From Caulochytrium protostelioides (lineage: Eukaryota > Chytridiomycota > Caulochytriomycetes > Caulochytriales > Caulochytriaceae): 64,000 bases of DNA. How positions within the stretch are numbered: the first letter of the stretch is position 1; every line of letters begins with the position of its first letter. A program made the translations under genes and the position numbers. The notes under the pieces were generated by a model. It saw nothing but the letters and a program-made list of their open reading frames with translations. It searched no databases and was not told the origin of the DNA. The stretch spans positions 1-64,000 of the forward strand of contig ML014144.1 in the NCBI GenBank assembly GCA_003615045.1, written 5' to 3'. Shown here one piece after another: positions 46,657 to 57,019 of the stretch.

Positions 46657-47486
46657 ATGTCCGAGGACGAGCGCTCCGAGTCGGGCGAGACCGAATGGCC
46701 CCAAACCCGCGTTCTCGAGAACACGCTCTACTGTGGCGGTAAGTGGCAGTAATACCGATGGGTCGTGGCTACAACTCCGCCATCGTCGCCCATGGCGATC
46801 CTCTCCCTTGTCATCAGCGCGTGGCTGCCCGATACTCGCTACGAGAGCTACGCGGGCCTTCATTGAAATCAGGCTCTGCATGTGCATCATCAAGATGCAG
46901 ACAGAGACTTCTTTTATCACTCACACGTCTCTTTTTTGTACACTCTTATTCTGTCGATAAATGGCTGATCGTCTGGTCAGTCTGCCACCTGCCGCCAGAA
47001 TACTGCACATGGGGCCCGAACCCGGCGAAGTGCAAGGTCTGGCTGCGCGACAACCACCCGGACATGTTCACGGTGCTGTGGAACGATGCGGACTTGACGG
47101 CGGAGCTGGAGCAGCTGCAGATCTCGGAGGCGAAGGCCTCGGAGACGGCGCCAACGTTGACGCCCAAGCAGAAAAAGAAGGCCGAGCAGGCCAAGCGCGT
47201 CACGATCAAGCGTGTGGAGCGAACCAAAAGGAAATGCGTTGTCATCGTCACTGGCCTTGACAAGTTCGAGCCGGATCTCAAGCGCGTCGCCAAGCTCTTT
47301 GCGCAGCGCCTCGCCACAGGCGCCTCGGTCACCAAGTGCCCGCAGGGCGGCGAGGAAATCACGGTTCAGGGCGACTGCCAGGACGACATCTACGACATTG
47401 TGCTGGACAAGTTCCCCAACGTACCCGAAGAAGTGATCGAGCTGACCGAGGATACCAAGAGCAAAAAGAAGAGCGGCGGCGCGTAA
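46657..47486 (+). CDS. TMA22: Density-regulated protein DENR/Tma22 (spliced)
   Basis: Partner of MCT-1/Tma20; the pair recycles 40S subunits and promotes re-initiation. Coding exons 46657-46738 and 46981-47486, giving 195 residues. Exon 1 encodes MSEDERSESGETEWPQTRVL then ENTLYCG. The donor GGCG|GTAAGT and acceptor GGTCAG|TC join to make YCGVCHLPPEYC, restoring the zinc-binding Cys pairs typical of the DENR N-terminus, then CTWGPNPAKCKVWL. A coiled, Lys-rich linker (TPKQKKKAEQ) leads to the SUI1/eIF1-like domain (about 105-190) with VERTKRKCVVIVTGLDKF and ITVQGDCQDDIYDIVLDKF. Length and domain order are normal. Convergent with eS17, 315 bases apart. Confidence 0.95.
46739..46980 (+). other. 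Intron of DENR/Tma22
   Basis: 242-base phase-1 intron, GTAAGT...TCAG, inside the Gly codon-to-Val junction of YCG|V. Supported by restoration of the conserved cysteine motif. Confidence 0.9.
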
Positions 47487-47801
47487 TGATGATTGTTCCC
47501 GCACCCGCGCCTGGATCGCCATAGCCTCCCCTTTCCTCCTACTGTATCAACTAACATGCCATACCATCCAACCCCGATACTGCATCAGTTTACCTCGTTC
47601 GTGGAGCCGATGCGACAATGACCTCCCGCTGCCATCATCGCTGTCGCCGTCATCGGCGTCGTTGTTGTACTGTAATGGGTTTTTCATTTTACATCCTTCG
47701 ACGGCAGCGCCGCAGCCGCAAGGGCGGCAGGCTGGCCTAGCAGGGACGCGGCATGATCCCCGCGTCCCTCACAACGAAACGGACGCGGCACGGCGAGGTG
47801 C
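47487..47801. other. Convergent 3' spacer of DENR and eS17
   Basis: Contains TTTTTCATTTTACAT (near 47680) and a perfect hairpin at 47743-47769. No gene. Confidence 0.5.
47743..47769. repeat. 10-base inverted repeat (hairpin) in the eS17 3' region
   Basis: AGGGACGCGG (47743-47752) and CCGCGTCCCT (47760-47769) are perfect complements with a 7-base loop, 32 bases beyond the eS17 stop. A transcript-end structure is possible. Confidence 0.6.
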
Positions 47802-48218
47802 TTAGCGGGCGCGGCGGTTGCGGAAGTGGCCGCCGACGACGTGGCGCTGGCCAATGGCGGCAGTCACCTGCACACCGGCGGGCTTCTCGACGCCCATGGC
47901 CTTGAGGAGGGCCTCGGTGTCGGCATCGATGTCGATGGTGTCCATGGCGAGGGCCGAGACCTCCGGGACGTACTGGTCCTTGCGCTCGCGCTCCTCCTCC
48001 TGGAGGGCGAACGAGATGCCACGGACCGGGCCGCGCTGGATGCGCTTCATGAGGTGGGTGGTGTAGCCGGCAATCTTGTTGCGGAGACGCTTGGACGGGA
48101 TGAGCGCGACCTCAGAGCAGGTCTTCTTGTTGGTGTGGAAGTCCAGCGTCAGGCGAGGGTAGTACTTCTCGATCACGACGCGAGACGCCTTCTTGACGGT
48201 CTTTGTGCGGACACGGCC
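47802..48218 (-). CDS. RPS17: 40S ribosomal protein eS17 (start exon not resolved)
   Basis: Small-subunit ribosomal protein. The minus-strand exon 48218-47802 encodes [20 protein letters not shown] and continues [60 protein letters not shown], ending [10 protein letters not shown]: essentially the whole of eS17 except the initiator Met. The exon begins right after an acceptor (GCGAATAG|GGC), and an in-frame stop lies upstream, so the Met must come from a separate first exon, as in many ribosomal protein genes with an intron after ATG. I could not find an ATG followed by a canonical donor within about 700 bases. The nearest candidate is ATGGGACGG at 48347-48339, which reads Met-Gly-Arg but lacks a GT donor. 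The annotated span is the certain exon only. Confidence 0.93.
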   Translation of the reverse strand, partial: GRVRTKTVKKASRVVIEKYYPRLTLDFHTNKKTCSEVALIPSKRLRNKIAGYTTHLMKRIQRGPVRGISFALQEEERERKDQYVPEVSALAMDTIDIDADTEALLKAMGVEKPAGVQVTAAIGQRHVVGGHFRNRRAR

Positions 48219-50394
48219 CTATTCGCCAATTCCAGGAAAAGAAGCGATCATCAAGAAAATGAAAAGAAAGGTGAGTGCATGAATTTCCAAGGTCGTTCGC
48301 GGTTTGATCAGCGGATCATTGGCAGAGGCTCCTGCGTTCCGTCCCATTAAAGCGAGAACTCGGAGGCGAAGCGAGGGACGTAGAACCCGTTGATCCTGTG
48401 GCAGTCTCACAAAGAAGAACACGAACAGCACGAGGACAGCACGAGGACAGAACGACGGACCGGCATCACCGCGTCTGAACCCAGCCCGCGATCGGGTCGG
48501 CCTGGGGAGGCCCATCCAAACAGGAGTACCGATCGACGCAGGGAGGCCATATACCAAAACGAGCGAGCAGGGCCGAGAAGGGCATGCTGGCATCCGCGCC
48601 GACGGCTGCCCAGCTGCAAGACGGATCGGCCATGCCGGATTATCCATCCACGAAAGCAGGACCTGGAGGCTCTGAATCGCCACGGACTGCCAATCGGGCA
48701 GCCATCCGCGCGCGTCGCCGTCGTCTGGATAGCCGAGCCGAGCTTGTCTGTCACTCAACCAACAGGATGGCAACAAGGCAACCCACGAGACGGCACAGGA
48801 GCACAAGGCATCCGTCAAGAATGACGCCGACTCGCGCGTGACGATGGGCTTGGCCAGCAGAGCTGTCCGACCGACACCGATGCGATTACAGCGGGAATCG
48901 GACCGCTACGGCTGTGCCTATGGCGGCTGCCGCTCACATCAACGCGCCCGACAGGTCATGCGGGCCATGTCGAACAAGCGGCAACGTCGCTGTCTCGGGC
49001 GAACGGCGATCATCTCGATGGGCGCGATGATCACGCAGCGGCCCATTTGGCATGGCGCTTCCACCCGCCGGAGATCGGCATCTCCAGTCCTGCTTCCGCG
49101 ATCACGATAATGCGGTGCTGCGTGGGAGCCCGTGAAGGGAAATGGGACGACCGGTGTCACGGTCATTCTGCCCTGGAGTCCTGGTCTCGCCCGACCCAGC
49201 GGATAGTGATATCCTCCGTGCGGACGGCTCGGGCGGGCGCGCTACGCGTGGGTCCAGCCGGTTGGGAGACGGCCCTGCCGCTTCACGGGACATCGCATCG
49301 ACGAGCCCCGGAGCCACGTGGGGACGTCTCCATCCAGCGTGCGTTCGTTTGGTCTGGGTTCTGCGAAGCGCTCGTTCTTTGTGCCATTCAGGATGCGGGC
49401 GTCCGGGTCACGGCGGCAAGTTTACCATGGTGACTGTTCTTGACTGGAGGGTGTTGAACGGGGAAAGGGGTACGATGGAGGGAATCAGCAGCGCTTGACG
49501 ACCTCGGCTCTCTATAACCTCGTGACGCCGACCTGTGCGTCCTTGTTTCCCGCAGGGTCATACTCATCCTCATACTTGACGATTCGACGCCAAGCCGTCC
49601 GGTCGCCTCGTTTTCATATGTCATGACCCCTTCTCGGTCTGACCCCGTTTCCTCCACGCATGCCGTTGGACCGATGGCTGGATGGATGGATGGATGGATG
49701 GATGGATGGCCCGTCCAGGGCGAGCCGGGGGACGGGCCCGCCCGTGCCCGCGCCATCCCTTCGCTCTTTCGTCCGACCGACCGGCCTTGGGCCCGCCCAT
49801 GCGGCGGTCCGCAGCATGAAGCGACGGGGCCTTGGCGTGCTCCCTCGCTTGGAGGCCTGGCGCCTGTTCCTGGGCCCGTTCATGCCGTCGGAGCCGTCCG
49901 GCGTCCGCGATAGGGCGGCTGGCACCGACGGCACCGGCGCCGCCCATGCCGGCCGCGGTCGGGGGAACGGCCTGCGCCGCCATCGGCGCCGTCATTGGCG
50001 TCGACGCCGCGTCCGCCGCCGCTGCTCGCGAGTCGCCGGCCTCCTCGGCCCCCGCCGTCGCGGAACTGGCCCCCGGGTTGCGTGCTGGGCCTGCCGCCGC
50101 TGCTGGCACTCCCACGTGCGCGGCGCCACGTGGCGCTGATGTGCCGGTCGCGACGCGCGTCGGAGTTGCAAGTAGCCCGACGCCGGTGCCCACGCGAACG
50201 CGGCGTTCGCACGAGCCGCGGCAGCGGCCCCCGGCCGCCGCAAGGACGGCCGCCCCGCCCGGCAGCGAGGCGTCAACCGGGGGTCGGCCTTGCGATGGGA
50301 TGCCGTCGATCTGCGGCCGGGGACTGTGGATCGCCGACCGTGGCCCGGCCTGTGTCCTCCTTCCACCGCACCCGTTTGCCTCGGGTCCGCGCCC
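48219..50394. other. Long intergenic region, eS17 leader and PPIL4 upstream
   Basis: 2.2 kb between divergent genes. It should contain the eS17 intron, first exon and promoter. Around 48410-48455 there is a GAACACGAACAGCACGAGGACA near-tandem repeat, and at 49674-49709 a (GGAT)n run. Large overlapping frames in the right half arise from GC-rich composition; I see no recognisable protein. Confidence 0.4.
49674..49709. repeat. (GGAT)n microsatellite
   Basis: About eight or nine tandem copies of the tetramer (TGGATGGATGGATGGATGG). A smaller, interrupted GGAT-rich stretch occurs at 56092-56120. Confidence 0.85.
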
Positions 50395-52059
50395 ATGTCG
50401 GTCCTGCTCGAGACGACCGCGGGCGTCCTGGTCATCGACCTCGACGTCGACGCGTGTCCCCGGTCGGCCGAGAACTTCCTCGCGCTGTGCCGGCTCAAGG
50501 CCTACCACTACAGTCCCGTGCACCGCGTCGATCCCGGGTTCGCCTGCCACTGGGGCAGCGTCCCGCAGTATGCGCCAGGCGCCGTCGGCCACTGCGTCTG
50601 GGGGCTCTTGGACGCCGCCGCCACGAGCCATACCGCCGCGGGCCATGCCGCCGCGGGCCATGCGGGTCGAATACCTGACGTCGATCGCGCGGCACTGCAA
50701 GCGGTGCTGCGCGCGCCGCCCGCGGCGTCGACGTTCTTCGAGCCCGAGATCGCGGCGGGTCTGACCTTCGCGCAGCGCGGCACGGTCGCGTGGACAACGA
50801 CGCGGACGGCGGCCGACGTGCCCGCAGCGTCGTCCCAGTTCTTTATCACGCTCGCGGACGGGCTGCGCCACCTGGACGGCAAACAGGCGGCCTTCGGCCG
50901 CGTCGTCGAGGGATGGGATGTGCTCGATGCGATTGGGGCCGCCGTCTGCGACGCCAAGGAACAGCGACCCTATGTCGATATCCGCATCACGCATGCGTTT
51001 GTGCTGCACGACCCGTTCCGTGCCAGGACGTCGTCTCCACCGCCGCCGTCGCCGACCTTGCCGACATGCCCGGGCACGACGGGCCTCCGGTGGACGGACG
51101 ACTGGCCGGCGTCACCCGAGCCCTCGCCGGCGATGCTCCGGCACGTGCGGCTCGCCCCCGGCGACGACGACGCGGAGGACGACGCCGCGAAGAGCGGCCG
51201 CCCGGAGGCCGACGCGGAGGCCGATGCCGCGGCGACGCCGGAGCAGGCCGCGGCACGGCAGCGCGCGCTCGAGGCCGAGGCGCATGCGCTGACGCTCGAG
51301 ATGGTGGGCGACCTGCCGTCGGCGGACGTGGTGCCGCCCGAGAACGTGCTGTTCGTGTGCCAGCTCAACGCGGCGACCGTGAGCGCCGACCTGGCGCTCA
51401 TCTTCAGCCGGTTCGGCCATGTCGCGCATTGCGACGTCGTCCGCGACCGCGCGACGCAGCGCTCGCTCGGCTACGCGTTCATCGGGTTTGCAGACCGCGC
51501 CGCTGCCGAGGCCGCGTACCTCAAGATGGACGGCGCGCTCGTCGACGACCGACGCATCCGCGTCGACTTCAGCCAGAGCGTGTCGCGGCTGCGCGACGCC
51601 GCCGAGCGCCCCGGCCACGGCGCCCGCGCCCGCTTCGGCGGCAGCGACCGGCTCCAGCGGCGCGGCGCCTACCGCGCCGACGCCCGCGACGACGCTGCCG
51701 CCGCCGCGGCCCCGAGCCGCGCGTTTGTCCACGGCCACGACCGGCGCGACACGGCCGCGCACCGGCGTCGACGACGCTCGCGCTCACGCTCGCGCTCACG
51801 CTCACGCTCACGCTCGCCGGCGCCGCGAGAAGACCGCCGGCGCCGCGCCCTCGACCACCCGGAGCGACCGCGTCACCTTCCGCGCGAGTCCGACCGGCAT
51901 CGCGACAGGGATCGCCACCGCGATAGGGATCGCCACCGCGATAGGGATCGCCACCGCGAGCGTGACCGTGGCGATCGTCGGGACCGCGTGCGTCGAGATC
52001 GAAGCAGCGAACCGTCTTCGGAACGGTCGTCACGGCACGCGCATCGGTCGTCGCGCTAA
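50395..52059 (+). CDS. PPIL4-type cyclophilin with RRM and RS/RD tail
   Basis: Peptidyl-prolyl isomerase of the spliceosome-associated PPIL4 class, 554 residues from MSVLLETTAG (a more upstream in-frame ATG at 50290 would precede the conserved start). The cyclophilin domain (1-200) has VLVIDLDVDACPRSAENFLA, VHRVDPGFACHWGSV, SSQFFITLADGLRHLDGKQ and AFGRVVEGWDVLDAIG, with an insert of about 35 residues (SHTAAGHAAAGHAGRIPDVD onwards) that is unusual. The linker has LEMVGDLPSADVVPPENVLF, a strong PPIL4 signature. The RRM (about 315-395) has LFVCQL and LGYAFIGF and ends DDRRIRVDFSQSV. The tail (about 458-552) is SR dipeptides followed by DRHRDRDRHR repeats, typical of splicing factors. The stop lies under 100 bases from the stop of USP39, another splicing protein. 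Confidence 0.93.
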   Translation: MSVLLETTAGVLVIDLDVDACPRSAENFLALCRLKAYHYSPVHRVDPGFACHWGSVPQYAPGAVGHCVWGLLDAAATSHTAAGHAAAGHAGRIPDVDRAALQAVLRAPPAASTFFEPEIAAGLTFAQRGTVAWTTTRTAADVPAASSQFFITLADGLRHLDGKQAAFGRVVEGWDVLDAIGAAVCDAKEQRPYVDIRITHAFVLHDPFRARTSSPPPPSPTLPTCPGTTGLRWTDDWPASPEPSPAMLRHVRLAPGDDDAEDDAAKSGRPEADAEADAAATPEQAAARQRALEAEAHALTLEMVGDLPSADVVPPENVLFVCQLNAATVSADLALIFSRFGHVAHCDVVRDRATQRSLGYAFIGFADRAAAEAAYLKMDGALVDDRRIRVDFSQSVSRLRDAAERPGHGARARFGGSDRLQRRGAYRADARDDAAAAAAPSRAFVHGHDRRDTAAHRRRRRSRSRSRSRSRSRSPAPREDRRRRALDHPERPRHLPRESDRHRDRDRHRDRDRHRDRDRHRERDRGDRRDRVRRDRSSEPSSERSSRHAHRSSR

Positions 52060-52157
52060 GCCATCGGGGGTGGGGGGCCCCTCCCGAGTCGTGATCGTGA
52101 AAGGCGGTCTTGCCGTGATACCCGGCCCCATGATCCCATCCTGAATTATAGAGTTAT

Positions 52158-52743
52158 TTACGATGGTGCAAAAGAAGACGCAGGCCCGGCGATCCGCTCC
52201 CAGATCTGGACGCAACACTCGGCCAGCGGGATCATCTCCGCCGCGATCGGCGTCACGCGCATCCCCTCCAGGACAAACCACTTGCCCTGCGTCGTCGACC
52301 GCAGATGGGCCAGATAGGGACTCTCGCTCAGGCTGCCGCGGAGGGAGTGCGCCACGTTCGCGATCAGGCGGTACGTGGCCGGCGGCCCATCCGCGGCCGC
52401 GAGCGTCAGCCGCTCCGGGTCAAAGTGGACAATCGTGGGATTGTGCTCGGGCATGGCGTCGGCGGCGCTCCCGTGCGGCCCGGCGGCCGCCGCAGCCGCG
52501 GCCGAGACGGCGGCCATGGCCCGCGCCGGCTGCCGCCGATACGTCAGGATCAGGTACGACGGCAGCGCGACCAGCGCATATCGCACTGGCGCCCCACGCT
52601 GGACCTGCCACGTCGACGGCTGCGTGTATTTGGCGAGCAGCGCGCCCAGCTCGACCTGCGGCACGACCTGGGTGTCGTGGTCGTCCTGGAAGACCGGCGG
52701 GACCGGCAGATCGAGCGCCAGCGTGACGAACGGCCGCAGTGTT

Positions 52744-52789
<46 letters not shown>

Positions 52790-54011
52790 TCGCGGGCGCG
52801 ACGGCCGCAGACTGCGACTCGATACGGATCTGGCCCGTGATGGCGCGCGCGAGAACGGGCGGTGCCCGCGCGGCTGTGAGACCGCTGTTGACCATGTGGA
52901 TCAGCGACATCAGCGCATCGATCGGGTGGCGGGGGCGGCTCGAGGCGGCCGCGGCCGACGACGACGACGCCGTGGCGCCGGCGCCGCCGGCGGGACGCCC
53001 TTCGAGGAGCTGGAGCAGGTAGTCGACACTGACGTGGGCGCGGAAGGCGCGCGCGTTCCACAGGCGCCGCGTGAACGCGGTCAGGACGGCCACGATCCGG
53101 CGGTGCGTGGCGCGCTGCTGGACGAGCGCGGGGGGCCCCGCAGCGCCCGCGGGCGCTGCGGGGCCCGCGGCAACGGCGGCGGCGGCGTCCCCGGCGACGG
53201 CGTCAATGTCATGCAGCAGCAGATAGTCCCGCAGGGGCGGCATATGCGCCAGCATTAGCAAGACGACGGTCGCATACGCATGGGTCAGGCTGTTCGTGAT
53301 GCCCATGAATCCCGGCAGATAGGGCTTGCCGTCGAGGTCGCGCGGCCACGGCGCGACGGCGGCGCCGTCGCGCAGCGCCTCGCTGGGCGGCGGCCGGTGC
53401 AGCGCGGCTACGTCGGCGCGGGTGTACTGCGGCTTGAGCACGTGGCGGATGTCATCGAGCGATCGGTCCACGACGCGCAGGTTGTCCGGCAGGATGTAGA
53501 CCTCGAGCGTGTCGGTATGGATGAACACGTGGTGGCCTTCGTTCAGCGCGTGCAGCGCCGCGTGGGTCGTGGGGCCCCGCCCGTGGAAGTACTGCCCGCA
53601 GACGAGGCACGCGTAGCAGTTGAACTCGCGCAGACAGACCGAACACTGGTTCCGGAAATCGAAGTCCAGCCGCGATCGGTCCACCGTGTGCAAGTACAGG
53701 CCCGAGGCCTCCGTCGCGGCAGCGTCGGCCGTGCGCGCACGCTTCGAGCGGCGCCGTGGGCCATGAATGGCGCCCTCGGTGTCGCTGTCGCTGTTGCTGT
53801 CGCTGTCGCTGTCGCTGCTGCTGCCGGCGTCGCGATGAGGACGCCGCATGTCGGAGTTGGCGACGCCCGATCGCGAAGGCGTTCGATCGGCCGCCGAGGT
53901 CACGCGTGCGGCGCCGTCTTTCGGACGCGAAATGGATGCATCTGGTATCCTCGACGCGACCGTGGTCGACGCCGCCGCCGCCGCCGCCGGCGAGTCGGGC
54001 GCGGTCGTCAT
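52158..54011 (-). CDS. SAD1: USP39/Sad1-like U4/U6.U5 snRNP assembly factor
   Basis: Catalytically inactive ubiquitin-protease homologue needed for tri-snRNP and splicing. Start taken at MTTAPDSPAAA (54011); the open frame extends 122 codons further up but that part is Arg/Pro-rich with no similarity. The protein is then 617 residues. An acidic Ser/Asp run is followed by the UBP zinc finger (about 115-165) with CSVCLREFNCYACLVCGQYF, HGRGPTTHAALHALNEGHHV and YILPDNLRVVDRSLDDIRHVL. The USP-like domain starts YLPGFMGITNSLTHAYATVV; the catalytic Cys position of active USPs is not Cys here, as in USP39. It ends FVLEGMRVTPIAAEMIPLAE and CVQIWER. Ala/Thr-rich inserts expand the middle. Convergent with PPIL4. 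Confidence 0.92.
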
Positions 54012-54942
54012 GGCAGCGCCGCGGAGATGCCTGCAGCCGTCAGGGCCGTCGCTCTTCAGGGTCCGTGAGAGGCCGGGCGCTGCCGTGCGCTGGACGGGAG
54101 TATCGCGGGGTCGTGACGAGCTGTCGTGATACCGACCACGTGGGAGACGCGTGATCTGCCCGTCGTGACGATTGACCTCCAGTATGGCACGGCTGCGACC
54201 CGGCGGCGGCCGTCCGGCCAGCGCGAGGATCGGCGGACCGTGTGCTTTCCGTGCGAGCCTTTTCTTTGGCGGGGCGTGCCGGGCCGCCGCGCGTTGCGCG
54301 TTGCGCGCTGGACGCCGCTCGTGGCGCGGGCGAATGTGGCGGCGCTTGGCCCCTCGCGCGAGCGCCATTTCCGGCACGGAAGCGCCGGGCCCGGCAGCGT
54401 CGCTCCATGCCGCGCCTGCGACGGGCCCGATGCGCCAAGGCCATTCGTCCTCCCCAAGGCCGTGGCGGATCGGCCGATGAACACCCCCTCACGCTCGCGA
54501 CGAGTCGGCAGCGAGCATACTCGGCGTCCAAGCCTTCTGGACGCGTCGACGACGGCCACTGGCCTGGACGACCTGACACAAAGCAGGTGCTGGGCCTCGC
54601 GACGTTACGCGTGCCGCCTCACGCCCAACGGGTTCTCCTCTTCCTCGACCGGCCGTGTTGCCACCAAACGCTTATCCGACGCTCCGCAGACGGATCACCT
54701 GTCGGCGTCGCTTTCCCTTAGCTGCTCGGGCGTGCGTGGCGCATGAACGGCGAAACGGCGCCGATTCCTCCCGATTCGCGACGTTTCTGATCCCCCCGAT
54801 CCTCGGCCCGCCTCGAGCGATCGCTGCCGCGGCGTCGGCGTCGGCGTCGGCGCGTCCGCATCCCTCTTTCTCTCTCTCGACCTCGCTCGCCCGCCGCGTC
54901 CCGTCCGCCGCCTCCACCGCCACCGCGGCGCTCGCGACCACC
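54012..54942. other. Divergent promoter region, USP39 / Tvp23
   Basis: A 930-base GC-rich spacer. Frames continue upstream of both chosen starts but carry no conserved sequence. GGCGTCGGCGTCGGCGTCGG occurs near 54832. Nothing else is seen. Confidence 0.4.
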
Positions 54943-55773
54943 ATGGGCGACCACCTCCGTCTCGTCGACGATACCGCGTCGATCGCCGGCGCCGACCTCG
55001 AGAGCGGCTTCGGGGCCCACCTGTCGCCCGATCCGCGCGTGAGCAGCAGCGGCAGCGCCCGCGGCAGCGGCGTGCCCACGGGGTCCATGGCGCCGCCGCC
55101 GCCGCCGGCGGCGGGCGTGGCGACGGCGCAGGGCGGGAGCGCCGCCGGCGTGCCGCAGGGCTTCGGCCCGGGTCAGACGCCGCCGAGCCTGCTGCAACAG
55201 AGCGCACACCCCGTCGCGCTCATCTTCCACCTGCTGTTCCGCACGCTCGCGATCCTCGCGTATATCCTCGGCGGCCTCTTTTCCGACAGCTTCATCATGC
55301 TGTTTGTCGTCATTATGCTGCTGCTGGCGTGCGACTTCTGGGCCGTCAAGAACATCACGGGCCGCTTGCTCGTGGGGCTGCGGTGGTGGAATGAGATCGA
55401 CGAGGAGGGCAACAACATGTGGGTCTTCGAGGCCCACCCCTCGCGCGTCGTGAACCAGGTCGACTCGCGCATCTTCTGGACGACGCTCTATGTCACGCCC
55501 GCCATCTGGGTTCTGCTCGGCTTCATCACCCTCATTCGCCTGCGCTGGTCGTGGCTGCTGACCGTCGCGATGGCGCTGAGTATGACAAGCGCGAACCTCG
55601 TCGGCTACTCGAAAGCCCACTCCAAACAGACCAACAACAAGTCTGGCTACGCGCTGCCGGGCTCGGGGCTGGTCCAAGGCTTTGTCGGCAATCTCGTCAC
55701 GAGCCGCATCACCGGGTTCTTTGGCGGCGGCAACAGCAATAACAGCGGTGGCTTCGCGGGCTTCGGCCGCTAG
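54943..55773 (+). CDS. TVP23: Tvp23/FAM18 Golgi membrane protein
   Basis: Late-Golgi membrane protein involved in vesicle traffic. 276 residues from MGDHLRLVDD; the frame opens earlier but the extension is Ser/Ala-rich and not conserved. The first 85 residues are Gly/Ala/Pro-rich and cytosolic. The Tvp23 domain follows: HPVALIFHLLFRTLAILAYI, FSDSFIMLFVVIMLLLACDF, WAVKNITGRLLVGLRWWNEI and DEEGNNMWVFEA, then VDSRIFWTTLYVTPAIWVLL and a last membrane segment with SWLLTVAMALSMTSANLVGY and the KAHSKQTNN motif. The WAVKN-GR-LVGLRWWN block is diagnostic. About four membrane spans; the C-terminus is Gly/Asn-rich. Longer at the N-terminus than yeast Tvp23 (199). Confidence 0.95.
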   Translation: MGDHLRLVDDTASIAGADLESGFGAHLSPDPRVSSSGSARGSGVPTGSMAPPPPPAAGVATAQGGSAAGVPQGFGPGQTPPSLLQQSAHPVALIFHLLFRTLAILAYILGGLFSDSFIMLFVVIMLLLACDFWAVKNITGRLLVGLRWWNEIDEEGNNMWVFEAHPSRVVNQVDSRIFWTTLYVTPAIWVLLGFITLIRLRWSWLLTVAMALSMTSANLVGYSKAHSKQTNNKSGYALPGSGLVQGFVGNLVTSRITGFFGGGNSNNSGGFAGFGR

Positions 55774-56275
55774 ACGGGCGTGGGCTTACTGGAAAATTCC
55801 TGCTCGTAGCGCGCGGAGCATCGGTCCACGCTCTTTCTCGGTATCCCTACTTGGCGACGTGTCGAGAACGCGGCATCCGGGCGGATCGATGTGGTCGGCG
55901 CGGTCGACTTGCCACGCCATCCGCATACGTGTCAGATTGACCGTCGATGACAGCAGAGGTTCTGGCAGTCGCCAGAGCCAGGTCGTGTCCATCATACCAG
56001 CAATCGGAGTGTTTTCCTCTGTTTCCCGGTGTTGTCTCTCGATAATTTTTAGTTGACCGTGGCCAGTTGTGCGGCTCCATGGTGGTGGACGATGGATCTG
56101 GATGGATCTGGATGGATGGTGATCTCGACCCTCTGGGCGTCGATGCCATCCTCCTTCGACTGGGACGGATTAAGCTCGGGGGCCACCCCCGACGTCCCAG
56201 GCGCAGGGGCGCAGTTGGTGGCGCGCAGCGGCGCGCGGCGGAGCCTGCGGCCGCGCTCTCGCTCGATGGAGCATT

Positions 56276-56303
56276 GGGCTTTGGCTTTGGCTTTGGCTTT
56301 GGC
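56276..56303. repeat. (GGCTTT)n hexamer repeat
   Basis: About five tandem copies of GGCTTT in the spacer upstream of exportin-T. Confidence 0.8.
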
Positions 56304-56581
56304 GCGGGCTCGGCTCAGCGGGAGGGCCACGCACCCACACCGAAGCGCACGCCGGCACCCGCGCAACACCGGATGCCTGCGGACAGCGCCCATCAGGAAC
56401 CCTCGAGAGGCAGAACAGCGCCGTCGCGGCTGATATCGCGCGGGTGTTGGCCGTTGGTTCGACCCGCGGTCGCCGCTGGCTCGTTCGGCCGCGCGCATAC
56501 GAAGGGCGGGACGCAGAACAGCGGGTCGCGTGACGGCAGTCTGCCTTCCTTACCCTCAATGTCTCCAACAACCCCACTCGG

Positions 56582-56582
56582 T

Positions 56583-56613
<31 letters not shown>

Positions 56614-56642
56614 TCTGCTTCTGCTCCTGCGCCTGCTCCTGC
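56582..56642. repeat. (CTCCTG)n hexamer repeat
   Basis: Ten units of CTCCTG/CTTCTG/CGCCTG in tandem, about 380 bases before the exportin-T start. Confidence 0.85.
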
Positions 56643-57019
56643 ACGAGGCCTGTGCTGTGGCCAACGTCGCCTCACTCGCGCTGAACCACTGTGGCATCTC
56701 CCTTGGTTTCATTGACGCGCGCCCTGGAACGACCTCCTGGGACTCGGTGAACCAAGGCGGTGGACCGGCTCTCACCAGGAACCCCTCATACGCTCGCCCG
56801 TCGGCCGTGTGCGGCCATTCGCCAGGAGGCCGTCGCTCGCCGTCTCGCCACTGCAGCAACGGGTAGACCCATCATTGCTTCTTGCTGGCTAGCATCGTCT
56901 TTTGACGGCTGCGCCGGGCTTGCGTGCGGCAAGCCGCCGTTCGATCCTGAGCCTCGCGTGGCCTCGAAGAAACGCGCCTCCGCCACCCCTTCCCCCCGGA
57001 CGGGGTCGACGCTTCCGCG

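Larger units (their letters stand above)
55774..57019. other. Intergenic with simple repeats
   Basis: A 1.25 kb spacer between tandem genes. It contains GGAT-rich units (56092-56120), a (GGCTTT)n run (56276-56303) and a (CTCCTG)n run with variants (56582-56642). Short frames follow these repeats; no recognisable gene. Confidence 0.5.

Noticed and set aside
49621-51009. 462-codon minus-strand frame overlapping the PPIL4 start
   Set aside because: The right part is antisense to the conserved cyclophilin domain and the left part runs through a GGAT microsatellite. No conserved sequence.
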